Shown here: positions 27,541 to 39,142 of the stretch, piece after piece | How positions within the stretch are numbered: position 1 is the stretch's first letter | Layout: each line of letters starts with the position of its first letter | Assembly (NCBI RefSeq): GCF_000001735.4 | Contig: NC_003076.8 | Location: 7,626,001 to 7,690,000 of the forward strand | DNA from: Arabidopsis thaliana | Taxonomy: Eukaryota > Streptophyta > Magnoliopsida > Brassicales > Brassicaceae | Direction: 5' to 3' | Length of the DNA stretch: 64,000 nucleotides | Made by a program: the position numbers and the translations under genes | Notes under the pieces: model-generated | What the model was told of the DNA's origin: nothing | Database searches by the model: none | Seen by the model: the letters and a program-made list of their open reading frames with translations, nothing else

Positions 27541-28662
27541 TTACTTTAGGGTGATTGTCGGCGGCTTGGACGACCCATGTGCCGGTACGTGGCCCAAAAA
27601 CAAAGAAACGTGGCTCATCAGCTTGTCTTTCCTAGAAAATTTAGTCCCACAAGAGCAAACCCACTTTATATCCCCACAATGCTTCTCGTGTGTCCTAAGA
27701 TCAGACAGAACCGAGAAATGCTTCACACTACATCTCCTGCACATATACATTTTGGGACAATGACTCCTCTTGTAATGATTCTTGGCGCAAATCACAGATT
27801 TCAACGGTTGAAACTTCTCGTGCCTCTGGTTCCATCTACACCCGTGTTGAGGACAGGAGTAGTAATGTTTCTTTAACGAGTATCCTCCTTTCTTGTCTTG
27901 GCTCGTTGGGCTGATCAAGGCCTCACGTGTCTTGTACTCATCCCCGTGCGCTCTCATGTGCATCCTTAGATTAGCGTCTCTCTTAAACCCTTTCCCACAA
28001 ATCTGGCAGTAATGCGTGTATTTCGCTAGTAGGTCCGCTACGTCTAGCTCCAGTATATCGTAGCTCCCGGAACTTGGTTTAGAACGATGTTTATCTTTTT
28101 TAGGGTTTATGGTTTCGGTGTTGTACCAATCAAGATTCTGGTCGGGAAACGAGATCTGCCCTCTTTCTTGGACACCAAAAAGGTTGGTCGACTCTTGCAC
28201 AAAATCATGACCCGGGTCGGTTTCTTGTCGGGAAAACTCCAAAACCATTGCATCTACGGTTTGATCATTATCGATATCGTTGTTGTTGTTGTTAGATCCG
28301 ATTTGGAGTTGTTGGCAAGTATATAACATGGATGAAGCAGCCGTGATGATCTCTTGAACCAAACTTCCGATGTTAGCCACGGCCAAAGACGTTGACCCCG
28401 AGGATTGGTTAATGTTATTAGTAGATACCATGTAGAAGCTGACCAGAGATTGGATCTGATGGACTTTTTCATGTAAGGTAGATAGATTGTATAGAAGAGA
28501 GAGTGAAACGTCGTCGTCTTCCATTGATTTCGTCCCGGTCGTGGTCACGGGATTAACATAGATTTGTTTTGAGGAAGTACTGGTCTCCCCGGAGAAGCTA
28601 GAGATTGATCCTTCAACTTTCTTTGCAATATGCTCATCTCGATTCATCATATGTATATGCAT
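27541..28662 (-). CDS. STOP2: STOP1-like C2H2 zinc-finger transcription factor (STOP2)
   Basis: Single exon, 373 aa. The first 200 residues are polar and low in complexity (Ser/Thr, and an Asn/Asp run encoded by GTT/GAT repeats on the opposite strand). Then come four Cys/His fingers: CQICGKGFKRDANLRMHMRAH, a second finger starting CPQHGCRWN, a third with CRRCSVKHFSVLSDLRTHEKHC, and a fourth C-C-H-C type with WVCSCGTKFSRKDKLMSH. This order is that of STOP1/ART1 factors, which switch on genes for aluminium and low-pH tolerance. STOP2 is the Arabidopsis paralogue with partly overlapping targets. The first of the Met codons (MHIHMMNRDEH) is used; a later Met is equally possible and changes only about six residues. 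Confidence 0.92.
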   Translation of the reverse strand: MHIHMMNRDEHIAKKVEGSISSFSGETSTSSKQIYVNPVTTTGTKSMEDDDVSLSLLYNLSTLHEKVHQIQSLVSFYMVSTNNINQSSGSTSLAVANIGSLVQEIITAASSMLYTCQQLQIGSNNNNNDIDNDQTVDAMVLEFSRQETDPGHDFVQESTNLFGVQERGQISFPDQNLDWYNTETINPKKDKHRSKPSSGSYDILELDVADLLAKYTHYCQICGKGFKRDANLRMHMRAHGDEYKTREALISPTSQDKKGGYSLKKHYYSCPQHGCRWNQRHEKFQPLKSVICAKNHYKRSHCPKMYMCRRCSVKHFSVLSDLRTHEKHCGDIKWVCSCGTKFSRKDKLMSHVSLFLGHVPAHGSSKPPTITLK

Positions 28663-28750
28663 GTATATGAAGAATCTAGCTTGAGTTTTGTTCTTATATT
28701 TTCTTTGGATTTTGTTGAATCTTTAAATTCTTTGTGGTATATTTGTTTCA

Positions 28751-28756
28751 TATATA
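28751..28756 (-). promoter_or_regulatory. Possible TATA box of STOP2
   Basis: TATATA lies about 90 bp upstream of the STOP2 ATG. AT-rich context makes this moderate evidence only. Confidence 0.45.
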
Positions 28757-30773
28757 TGCCAGACGGTCCAGACTCTAGAGAGATGCAATGAAGAAGACAC
28801 CCTACCCTCTACCGTATAAAATACTCGCGAGTTGTGACATACATTCACACAAAATAACACACACAAACAAATACATGTCACACATATAGTAATTTATTTT
28901 TTCGTTTCACTTTATCAAACATCTTAAAATCGGAAAGATTATACTAAATTGAGTAAAATTTGAAAACTAAGCTATTGAACCTAACTATATTTTGAACCTT
29001 GCAGTTTATTAGTGATTTAAAATCCAAAAGATATTTTGATCCAAACAAAATATTGTAATTAAAAAAAAAAACATTCTAATTGATATATTATGTCAAGTAA
29101 TGTTTTTTTTTCTTAATTTAGAAGTTAGAATTTAAGAATTTTATGTTTTCTAGAGACGGGACACACGTTAGGTTACATTCATCTGTTTTAGAAAGAAAAA
29201 AAAAATTAGCGGGGGTTGATGAACCCTTAATCAACCATTGGGCCAAAGGACTTCCACAACTATATTTGTTTATGTTTATGTTTGATTTTATTTAAAATCA
29301 GATATTTAATTAAAGATTTACAAAGATGTTTTAAATTAAAAAGACATCTAGACGTTTATAAATATACGATACATAGAAGTTGTAAATAATGTCTTTTTGT
29401 CAATAATGACAATAATATGCAATATACAGATTTTGATGAACCCGGATGCTGGCAAGAGAAAACGCTAGAAAAGTTCAATAGACTAAGTTTTTGTCGTCAT
29501 GAATGATGTTTTTTCTTCTCTCTAAATGCATTTGTCATGTATATGAATTATTTACATTAGGTTGAAAATGGAATAATAGAAGTATGTGATGTGGTTAGGA
29601 TTAACTTGGAAGTCAACTCGAGATAGCAAAAGCGACCATCCCCACATAAATCCTCCCCCGGATGAAACCTTAACTAGACTTTGTCAGCTACATCTTATGA
29701 GTTAAATAAACGAAGAAGGTCAATCCCGATGTAATTAAAGAATGATTAACCTAAGTCAAGTGTTAGTGTTCTTTCATGGCCTTTTCTTGTATTGTTCTAT
29801 ATACAATACGTTCTGTAACTGTCAAGCTCACATCTATATAATATCTTATGTCAAATCCAATCCTTTAAAAAAAAAGTTGCGACTACATTCAGTTCTCTTA
29901 TCTGCTTACATGCACACATATTTTTTTTTCTTTTCATGCACACATATTTGTACACGCGTGCATATACGATTATATGATTGGATCTTACATGAAATGTTTA
30001 TAATGTGGCCATCGGCATGAGTTGCAATTATATTAAATAAATATTGCTTATGCGTGCTCATTTTTTAATTTCGGAAGAAGTAGTTTTGTTGGTGACTAAT
30101 CAAAATTTCTATGCAGTGATGATGATATGGGTGATCAATGCTGTTTCTTGGGGTTAGCTTTGGTGAGTTACGTTACTTTTTGTCCTTTAGAAGAAAAAAA
30201 TGCCACGTTAGTTAACGCTTTTTAAAAAAAAGAAGTTGCTGCTACCATTACAGTGACAGTGTATTCCACATGCGATTCTAGTAGAGTTTTTTAGTTCTTT
30301 TTGCTGGGAACCAACCTGCAAACCACATTTGTAAATAAGACGTTATTAAACCAGACTTCACTAATATAGGCCAGTCGAACTGGCTCACCACAACATGGGA
30401 ATGTAGGATGACATGAATCTCTGAATTACAAATGTCATGTATATAATTACCCTCAGTTTTAAAATGCTACACCAAACAAATTCAACTCAACTACTTTAAT
30501 TTAGTTTTCAAGTTTCCAATATGTGACCAAAAAGTGAAAGCTAACAAAAACAAGACCTTTGCGTAGCTGGGAGTTCGAACTCCACTTTCCCTATTATTAC
30601 GTACTTTGTCAAATAAAAAAAGAAAATATAAAGAAAAAAAATACACAAATTTCTTTTGGAAAAATTATGCTTGCTACCCAAGCTAACTATTTTTGAATGA
30701 GTTTTAAATTGCAATTTCAAATTCCTCCAATCTGATCACCGGGACGTGAGCAAGAACACGGGATCGGAGATGA

Positions 30774-30902
30774 TTACTCGTCATCATAATCTGATGATCC
30801 ATCGGAATCACCGGAGAAATAGAGGCGGCACGTGGTATCGCCAGAAGTTGGATTGTAATTTCTTTCTTCATGACCTTTGGCAATTTGTCTGTTGTAGTTT
30901 GC
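30774..30902 (-). pseudogene. Possible relic of a coding exon (42-codon acidic C-terminus)
   Basis: On the minus strand 42 codons read without a stop and look protein-like: they include KGHEERNYNPTSGDT and end LYFSGDSDGSSDYDDE before a TAA. The sequence is much GC-richer than its neighbours, and third positions look balanced. It is closed by an in-frame TGA just upstream. A TTTTTACAG tract, as before an acceptor site, lies about 50 bp further upstream. The longer overlapping ORF in another frame looks less like protein. It may be the last exon of a decayed or captured gene; I cannot name the family. Confidence 0.3.
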
Positions 30903-31223
30903 TCAATTACCCGTAAATTAGCAGAATTAAGTTGTAACCTGTAAAAACTAACAGTAATCAGACAATCCTTTAAAATATATATATTTATGTCGCCGGCCAA
31001 AACCTGTTTCTTGTTGGTAACGTTTGCCCATTCATTATTTACTATTATTAGGGTTTTAAAACTCAGATGATCACTTGTTCTTTAGATTCTGTTACCTAAA
31101 CAGTAAAAGAAGAATTAATTCATATAAAAGATCCAAATCCTTGTAATCCTTCTCCGATAACACATTGCTCCTGGAATCTTTTTTTTTTTTTAATTTGTTT
31201 CATTTGAGGGTTCATCATCATCA

Positions 31224-33868
31224 ATGGAGGTGTTTGGAGATAATAAGATGTTTTACATGAGAGACACATGGAGAGAAGGAACCATGATTTGTGACGTCTT
31301 ACCTATCAACCCTAGCTCCAATGGTGTTTGGCCGCAACAAAAATTCTCAGATCCTAACATCAATGTTCATTTCTGGAATTACGCGTTTCCACACTTGCAA
31401 ATGATATTTCTCATCATCTCTTTCTTATGGCAATTCTTACATTTCTTCCTTCGACGTCTTGGCATGATACGTTTCACTTCTCATATGCTTGTAAGTAATC
31501 GAAAATCTCGATTTCGTTTTCTTGTTATCTGGATTTGAAATTTGAGGTTTGTGTTGATCTTTGTTTGTAGACTGGTGTTCTTTTAAGCAAGTCTTTTCTA
31601 AAGGAGAATTCAGCAGCGAGAAGATTCTTTTCTACAGAGGATTACAAAGAGATTGTGTTTAGTCTCACTGCTGCTTGTTCTTACATGATGTTCTGGTTCT
31701 TGATGGGAGTTAAAATGGACACGGGTTTGATCCGAACCACAGGAAGAAAAGCTATCACCATTGGGCTCTCCTCTGTTTTACTTTCGACGTTAGTTTGTTC
31801 CGTTATCTTCTTCGGAAACTTAAGGGACGTTGGAACGAAAAACTCAGACCATACTCTCAATTCATTAGAGTATGTTGTGATTTACTCAATCCAATGTCTT
31901 TCTTCTTTCCCCGTTGTTGGAAACCTTCTCTTTGAGCTCAGGCTACAAAACTCAGAGCTTGGTCGTCTAGCGATATCTTCTGCTGTGATAAGTGATTTCA
32001 GCACCTCAATTCTCGCTTCCGTTCTCATATTTATGAAGGAGCTCAAGGACGAACAAACACGGCTCGGGAGTGTGTTTATAGGTGATGTTATTGCAGGGAA
32101 TCGTCCTTTGATGCGAGCAGGGATAGTGGTTCTCTTTGTATGTATTGCCATCTATGTTTTCAGACCGTTAATGTTCTACATTATTAAACAAACACCTTCC
32201 GGTCGTCCCGTCAAGGCAATCTACTTAAGTACAATAATTGTTATGGTTTCTGGTTCAGCCATTCTTGCCAATTGGTGCAAGCAATCTATTTTCATGGGAC
32301 CTTTCATCTTAGGTCTTGCTGTTCCTCATGGTCCTCCTTTAGGTTCTGCGATCATTCAGAAGTATGAGTCGGCTATATTCGGAACTTTTCTTCCGTTTTT
32401 CATTGCTTCATCTTCCACGGAGATCGATATTTCGGCTTTATTTGGTTGGGAAGGTCTCAATGGTATTATACTCATCATGGTAACATCTTTTGTCGTCAAG
32501 TTCATCTTTACTACTGTTCCTGCTTTGTTCTATGGTATGCCGATGGAAGATTGCTTCGCTCTATCTCTTATCATGTCGTTTAAAGGCATCTTCGAGCTCG
32601 GTGCCTACGCCTTGGCCTACCAAAGAGGGGTATGTAATTATGTATACACACATAATGAAGTTCATAATCATAATTAATCATTTCAATACAAAGTTTATCT
32701 TATGTTTATGCTTTGAACATTGCAGTCTGTCCGTCCCGAGACCTTCACTGTGGCGTGTCTTTACATAACGTTGAACTCCGCAATCATTCCTCCGATCTTG
32801 CGGTACTTATACGATCCTTCGAGGATGTACGCGGGGTACGAGAAGCGGAATATGCAGCATTTGAAACCAAACTCTGAGCTAAGGATTCTGTCTTGCATTT
32901 ACAGAACTGATGATATAAGTCCAATGATTAATCTTCTTGAAGCTATTTGTCCGTCCCGGGAATCTCCTGTAGCTACCTACGTTCTCCACTTGATGGAGCT
33001 TGTAGGACAAGCAAATCCGATCTTCATTTCACATAAATTGCAAACTCGCAGAACAGAGGAGACGTCTTATTCAAACAATGTACTTGTCTCCTTTGAAAAG
33101 TTTCGTAAAGATTTCTATGGTTCGGTCTTCGTAAGCACCTACACGGCTTTATCTATGCCCGATACGATGCACGGAGATATATGTATGCTTGCTCTCAACA
33201 ACACTACTTCTCTCATACTCCTTCCTTTTCACCAGACTTGGTCTGCTGACGGATCAGCTCTTATCTCTAACAATAACATGATCCGGAACCTTAACAAGAG
33301 CGTTCTCGACGTGGCACCTTGTTCTGTCGGAGTCTTTGTATACCGAAGCAGTTCCGGACGGAAAAACATCAGTTCCGGACGGAAAACCATCAATGGCACA
33401 GTTCCAAACTTATCATCTTACAATATTTGTATGATCTTCCTAGGCGGTAAAGACGATAGAGAAGCAGTGACACTTGCTACACGAATGGCCCGTGACCCAA
33501 GGATCAATATAACCATTGTTCGACTGATCACTACCGATGAGAAAGCACGAGAGAACACGGTGTGGGATAAAATGCTTGACGATGAACTTCTTAGAGACGT
33601 GAAAAGCAATACATTAGTAGACATTTTCTACTCGGAGAAAGCGATTGAAGACGCGGCTGAAACATCGAGTTTGCTAAGATCGATGGTAAGCGATTTCGAT
33701 ATGTTCATAGTGGGAAGAGGGAACGGAAGGACGAGTGTGTTCACAGAAGGGCTTGAGGAATGGAGTGAGTTTAAGGAGCTTGGTATTATTGGAGATTTAT
33801 TGACTTCACAGGATTTTAATTGCCAAGCTTCTGTTTTGGTTATACAACAACAACAGCTAATGATTTAG
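31224..33868 (+). CDS. CHX3: Cation/H+ exchanger, CPA2 family (CHX3)
   Basis: Three exons, 31224-31490, 31571-32629 and 32726-33868, encode 822 aa. The first half has about ten to twelve hydrophobic helices of the Na/H-exchanger fold. It includes [16 protein letters not shown] around the ion-binding Asp and [14 protein letters not shown] in a later helix. The second half is a hydrophilic cytosolic domain of about 400 residues with the typical GGKDDREA motif and a VGR stretch near the end. CHX proteins move K+ or other monovalent cations against H+ in endomembranes or the plasma membrane; many are expressed only in pollen. A seven-residue in-frame duplication (SSGRKNI / SSGRKTI) lies in the cytosolic part. 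The gene lies tail-to-tail with CHX9. Confidence 0.94.
33350..33391 (+). repeat. 21-bp in-frame duplication inside CHX3
   Basis: Two adjacent 21-bp copies (33350-33370 and 33371-33391), starting AGTTCCGGACGGAAAAACAT in the first, differ by one base. They add seven residues to a loop of the cytosolic domain. Confidence 0.85.
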
Positions 33869-34926
33869 GTTCTTATATACGTACATAATCATTTTGCAAT
33901 TTTACCATTCTTTTCATTATAGACTTAGAAATTTAATTGTAAGAAGAATATTTTTTTTGTAAATTTTATTTAGACCATTCAAATGTAACTTTTTGGAAAA
34001 TCCACTTAGCCGATCAGTTCATCACAAATATAATCGCATAAGGTTTTGCGATCAACAACTATATTAATCTTTATATTTATAGAAAATCATGTTTATATTA
34101 ACACTAAAACAACATAGAGGGAAATAGAGAAACTGGTCAAGATCGAACATATTTATTTAGGTTAAAATAGTTTGAAATTTCATGTTGAACAATGTAAGAA
34201 ATCGAAGTAAAATACAAGACATTTTCACTTATTTTTCGATCAGTTTCACTGAAACCTTTGTTGTGCTTGAGCTCGGATGAACAATGGAGATATCTCACGT
34301 TTGAATTTTTCTCTTACATAATCTGTGTTTTAGAAATCATTGGATATTCATAGGAGTGGTTATAGAACTACATTGTGCACATTACTCGTATTTTTTTTCA
34401 TTAAAGCTCAGGTGAAATTTTCAATTTTGTTATTTATTTATTATTATTATTATTATTTTTTTAATTTTTTAATTTTTTAGCAGTAGTGTTTGCTTCAACA
34501 AAGCGCCAAGATTTAGATATTTGGAATAATTCTGTGCAAATTAACTGTGCTAAGTAGTACGAAATGGATTATTTGCATACATTTAAAATACAATTTTAAT
34601 GAACACTAAATTTAGATAAATCAATAATTAACTGGCTTATCAATGTATTCCAACTGCGTCAAACTCATCTTTGTATACTATGTTAGAGCAGAACAACTCA
34701 TCTCTCAAAAATACCGGATTATTGATTTGATATATACTATTTTAGGAACAATATATGCATGAGTTTCTTACTCAAAAACAATTTGGTAATGAATGGATTA
34801 ACCAATGTTGTTTAGATCAATTATATTAAATCTATTTCCACGTCAAATGTAAATTCTAACATTTACCCATGATGCGAGTATAATTCAATTTTTTTTTTTG
34901 AGATCATTCACTGACATATGTTACAC
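33869..34926. other. Convergent 3' region between CHX3 and CHX9
   Basis: 1.06 kb of AT-rich sequence between the two stop codons. It includes a TTATTATTATTATTATT run near 34436 and holds both 3' UTRs. No gene or RNA is recognised. Confidence 0.5.
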
Positions 34927-37829
34927 TCATCCATGTTGTTGTTGTTGTTGAACTACTAAAACAGAAACCCTAGCTCTTAAATCTTTGGATGCAAGCAAAT
35001 CTCCGATGACTCCTAACTCCGGAAGCTCCATCCACTGTGCCAACCCTGTTAAGTCCAGCGAATAATCTTCGTGATCTCTTCCTACAATCATCAAATCATG
35101 GTCTTCCGCCACCAATCTAACGGTGGTGGCCACCGCAGGTCCACCGTTGACTACCTTCTCCATATAGTTAAAATTGTTGGCCAATGAATATGTCGCTTTC
35201 AAATCATTCAAGACCTCGTCGTCAACAAGGTAATCCCAATTCTTGGACTTATCTAGTTCTTGACCAGACAAAAATCTGATAACAGTAAGACACACTCTCG
35301 AGTTCTGTCCCATCCATTTCGCAAGGGAAAGCGCCTCACGATCATCTTTACCACCAATGAAGATCACACCAACGTTAATGATACTGTTGGTCTTTTTCTT
35401 ACCTTTATTATATCCTCGGTAGTTAAGTATGCCGACAGAACATGGAGCGAGGTCAAGGAGAGATTCATTAACACGTCTGATCATAATATCGTCTGATTCA
35501 TATTCTCCATCGGGTGACCATTTTCGTCCCGAAGGGACAATGATCATCGATGTGAGGTGGTCTAAAGCAAGATTGCAAATGTCTTGATCCATTAGGTTCT
35601 CATGAGAATAAGCTGTGAAGGAACTAACAGTGGTAGATTCCCAATTCTCTTGTTGAAACTCGGTGAACGCGAGCATCATTGTTTGTATGTAAGAGTTTTG
35701 AAGCAACCGCGCTTTAGACCGCTTGTCATGAGGTATCAAGATGGGAAACGTACGTCCTGCGAGTTTCACTAGGTGTAACGCCGTGACAGCAATGACTCCT
35801 CTGTCTTTGTTATCGTTGTTTAGCGGCGAGGAAAGCAATTCAAGTAGCGAGATCGCACCTGAGATGTTGTCAGGCTTGTGCAAACAAGTTAGAATCTTGA
35901 GATCTGAGTTTGTTTTAAGATGCATAATGTCTCTCTTGACATATCCAATATACTTCCTCTTTGGATCATATAGTGCTTTTATAATCGTAGGCAAAATCCC
36001 CGCGTTCAATAGCACGTAAATAATCATGACCGTGTACGTTGCTCGCGACAAATTCTGTTAAAGAAAACAAAAAACATTCAACCATTAATTCAAAACCATA
36101 TGATGCAATATATATACATGTAGAGTGTAGGTTAGATGAAGATTATTTTACCCTTCTTCTTAAGGCGACATCGAAGAAGCATAAGTCAACAAAACCCTTA
36201 TAGTTCATGATAGTGGCGATGATAACGGATTCTCTAGTAGGTAACTCGCAGAAGATCAAGCAAGGTACAAAAGAGGCAGTCCATTTCACTACCACTGTAA
36301 GACCCAGTAGAAGTATGTTAAAGGAAATGTCATCGAACGAATACAATGCTCTTACAACGTCAGCTTTCATCGCCATGACCGCGATTGAAATAGGGAAAAA
36401 TATGTTTGTAACCAAGCTCTCGAACCTTGCCTCTAACGCAGATCCCAGAGGCGGACCGTCTGGGATTGCCAACCCCACCAATAAAGCTCCTAGAATGTAC
36501 ATTTGGTTGAAAACACTTAAGTATATACTCGCGGCGATTGCGGTCAGGATTGTTACGTATAAGTAGACTTTCGGTACGGGCTTGCCTTCTGGGGTCATGT
36601 CCACTATTCGTTGTGCCATTGGCTTGAAGATGAATAGGATCACAAGGACTAAGATGATCAATGCCACTATGTCGCGGTTGGCTATTCCGGGCGATACATA
36701 CCTGCAGACCGTTTCAAACTATTATAGCAAATAATGTTCGTTAGATAGTAGATATACATTACTAATCAAACACTCCGGTGCCGTCTATTGTGTAGATAAC
36801 AATTAGTATTGCTTTATAGACAATAAAACGGTAACTTTTCGTTGATCAAACTTTTAACCAGTTTTAGAGCATTATATATATTGCTTTAGGTCTCCGGATT
36901 TGTAGACTTTGATTACTACAAAAGTATATTTAATGAGGTAAGTAGTTTTGTATGCAAATGCACCAATTAGATTCCTAAATTAATCGACGTCTTACATACC
37001 TGTATGTTCCAACGTAGGAGATGCATACTAGAGTGAGAAATCCAAGGAAATCGCTGACGGCGGCTGTAGATATGGCGATGCGGCCGAGCTCGGAGTTTGA
37101 CATCTTCAGCTCATATACGAGGTGGGTTATGACCGGTAACAGCGTTACTGCTTGAATCGATACAATCACGGAGCGTTCTGTTGGGGCTAGCCTCAGAGGC
37201 ATATAAAGAGGGTCGACCTTGTCGAGACGGAAGTTTCTGAAGGCTAACCCGCTGATCATAGTCACGAAAAAGGACGAAACCGCGATTACTATCGGACGTT
37301 TACCGATTTGATACACCGCTCTCTTGTTGGTCTTCACGCCCATTAAGAACGTGAACATTACCAACCCAAGCCTGGCCACACCTTCCAACGCTACGTTTCC
37401 GGGGATGTCTAACGATAATCGGTCCGATGAATACTCCAGAAGATCAAGCAGCTGAGGTCCAAGAATCAAACCAGCCTAGTTCAAAAAAAAAAAAAAATTG
37501 TTACTTGCAGTACAAGAAACCAAGCGTTTGGTACTTGCGATACAAGAAATTGACAGTTGTGGACGTTTTTCTTAACTTACAAGTATGTTGGAGACGAACC
37601 GTGGTATGCCAATACGTCTGAGGAACATATGAGATAAGACGATGCAAACGAAGATGAGAATGATCTGCAGCTCAAGGAGAGGCAATGCATATCCGAAGAT
37701 AACAGTAGGAGTTTCATATTTTTCCATGATTCCATAAGAAGAGATGTTGAAAAAAGTAGCTCCGTAACAAATTTCAGCTTTGCTATGAGGCGGTGAAGGC
37801 CCAGGAACTAGTGCTTGAGAATCGGTCAT
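34927..37829 (-). CDS. CHX9: Cation/H+ exchanger, CPA2 family (CHX9)
   Basis: Four exons, 37581-37829, 37000-37475, 36152-36701 and 34927-36054, encode 800 aa. The N-terminal transport domain has the CHX signatures [16 protein letters not shown] and [15 protein letters not shown]. The cytosolic C-terminal domain has GGKDDREA and VGRDHEDYS near the end, and the protein stops after a glutamine run (VVQQQQQHG). Introns 1 and 3 match CHX3 in position: after the IL/ML of helix 1 and just before the SRATYT/SVRPET block. Exon 2 of CHX3 is split here by one extra intron. This supports common descent of the pair. It is likely a K+ or monovalent-cation/H+ antiporter of pollen endomembranes, by family. 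Confidence 0.94.
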
Positions 37830-39142
37830 GATGATGACGAAGATATGCTTTTGTCAAACTTGTAAAAGATCGATTTCGTTTTTTTTCGCTGATAATTTAT
37901 TCTTAACGTCAAAATATTCAACAACGTAACGGTTTGTTTTAAAAAAAAAACAGTTGCTGTTGTTTATCAAATAGTTGGCGCCCCCCTTTGACTAGTACTT
38001 TTTGGTTGCGAAATAATTTTGTTACGTTTTGGTCAAACTTATCAACAAATAAATGATGATACTTAGGCACTCTAATCCTTTCCTAAAACTTGACCATTTT
38101 GGTTGACCAAAAAAAGAAAAAGAAACTAACCCATTTTACCAAATACTTATTTTATAACAAACCCAAAAGATAAGCCCAATCTAAGCCCATTGAAGATCAA
38201 ATATTGAGTTGACACTACCTACTAATCTAACTCAAGAACTTAGCCCACAACTTTAACACTACTAATATCAAACTTCAAAAAAAAAAAAAAGTATTCCATA
38301 GTGTGTTTTAGTAGAATTTATAAAAGAGTGGACCCAAAAAATTGAGTCATCAAGTTGGAGGACATATCCATTATCCAATCCTATCCTGTTTTCTGCTTTT
38401 TAAAAACAAGACATGACATATTGACATTGACCCACACACCACAAAAATTTGTTCTTAATGACCCGCCAAGTCGCCAACTGAATTGAATCTTAAACCGAGT
38501 GTTTCATATGTTATTAACTTTCACTTAGTACATTAAACTTTTTCTAATAGAATATAAAAAAATAACTTTCTTTTTAATGCATAATTACAAGTAAGATATT
38601 TTTTTTAACAAAAGTCCGACAACGAATCTCTTTTCACTTTTCATTTTCAATTTTTTTTACCTCTAGTTTTCTCATTAATGTTGATGAAATTTGGCTCTGA
38701 CTAATTAACTATTATGTATTTTATTTAAAATTAACTATTATGTAATTTTTTATTATTTAAAATTATGTATTCTGCTAATGAATTCCAATTAGGAGTAAAC
38801 CATAAACAAGTGGAAAAATATTTCTGTTTATTAAGAAGAAAATTTATATTTAGCAAAAAAAACAAAAACGTTAAAACCTTTTTAATAATGAGTATGGGAT
38901 TTGTTGATTAGGCAAAATAAAAAATCTGGCGTGTTGCTGAGTCATCACTCATCTTCATATAAATAAATATCATCAACATGATTGCTTTTTCATCTCTGCA
39001 ACTTCCTCTGTTTCTGATTACCAAACGTCGTCAATACATTTCTTCAAATTACGTTTCTTTTATTCTTTCGTTACTCTCAACAAATTTTGATATCTGATTG
39101 GTGTTGATTCCAAGTAAGAAAGATCAAAACTTTAGGTAAAGT
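37830..39142. promoter_or_regulatory. Divergent promoter region of CHX9 and CHYR1
   Basis: 1.3 kb between two divergently transcribed genes. The CHYR1 side has a TATA box at 38958-38965 and GTTGCTGAGTCATCACTC just upstream, which includes a TGAGTCA (GCN4/bZIP-type) core. The CHX9 side has long homopolymer A and C runs near 37940-37990. No extra gene is seen. Confidence 0.5.
38958..38965 (+). promoter_or_regulatory. TATA box of CHYR1
   Basis: TATAAATA, 185 bp before the ATG, which would give a leader of about 150 nt. Confidence 0.55.

Larger units (their letters stand above)
28663..31223. other. Intergenic region with STOP2 promoter, a possible coding relic, and CHX3 promoter
   Basis: This 2.6-kb region holds the promoters of two divergent genes. 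STOP2 lies on the left, with a TATA motif at 28751-28756. The middle is AT-rich. At 30774-30902 a minus-strand frame resembles coding sequence (listed separately). No complete gene is seen. Confidence 0.45.

Noticed and set aside
27551..28326. Plus-strand ORFs opposite the STOP2 gene
   Set aside because: They are antisense shadows of a long single-exon coding sequence.
30545..30600. tRNA- or SINE-like B-box (GGGAGTTCGAACTCCAC)
   Set aside because: The T-arm-like hairpin is good, but no A-box, acceptor stem or anticodon arm can be drawn around it. It may be a SINE scrap; the evidence is too thin to list.
30704..31000. 98-codon minus-strand ORF as a gene
   Set aside because: Its frame looks less protein-like than the overlapping 42-codon frame, and no domain is visible.
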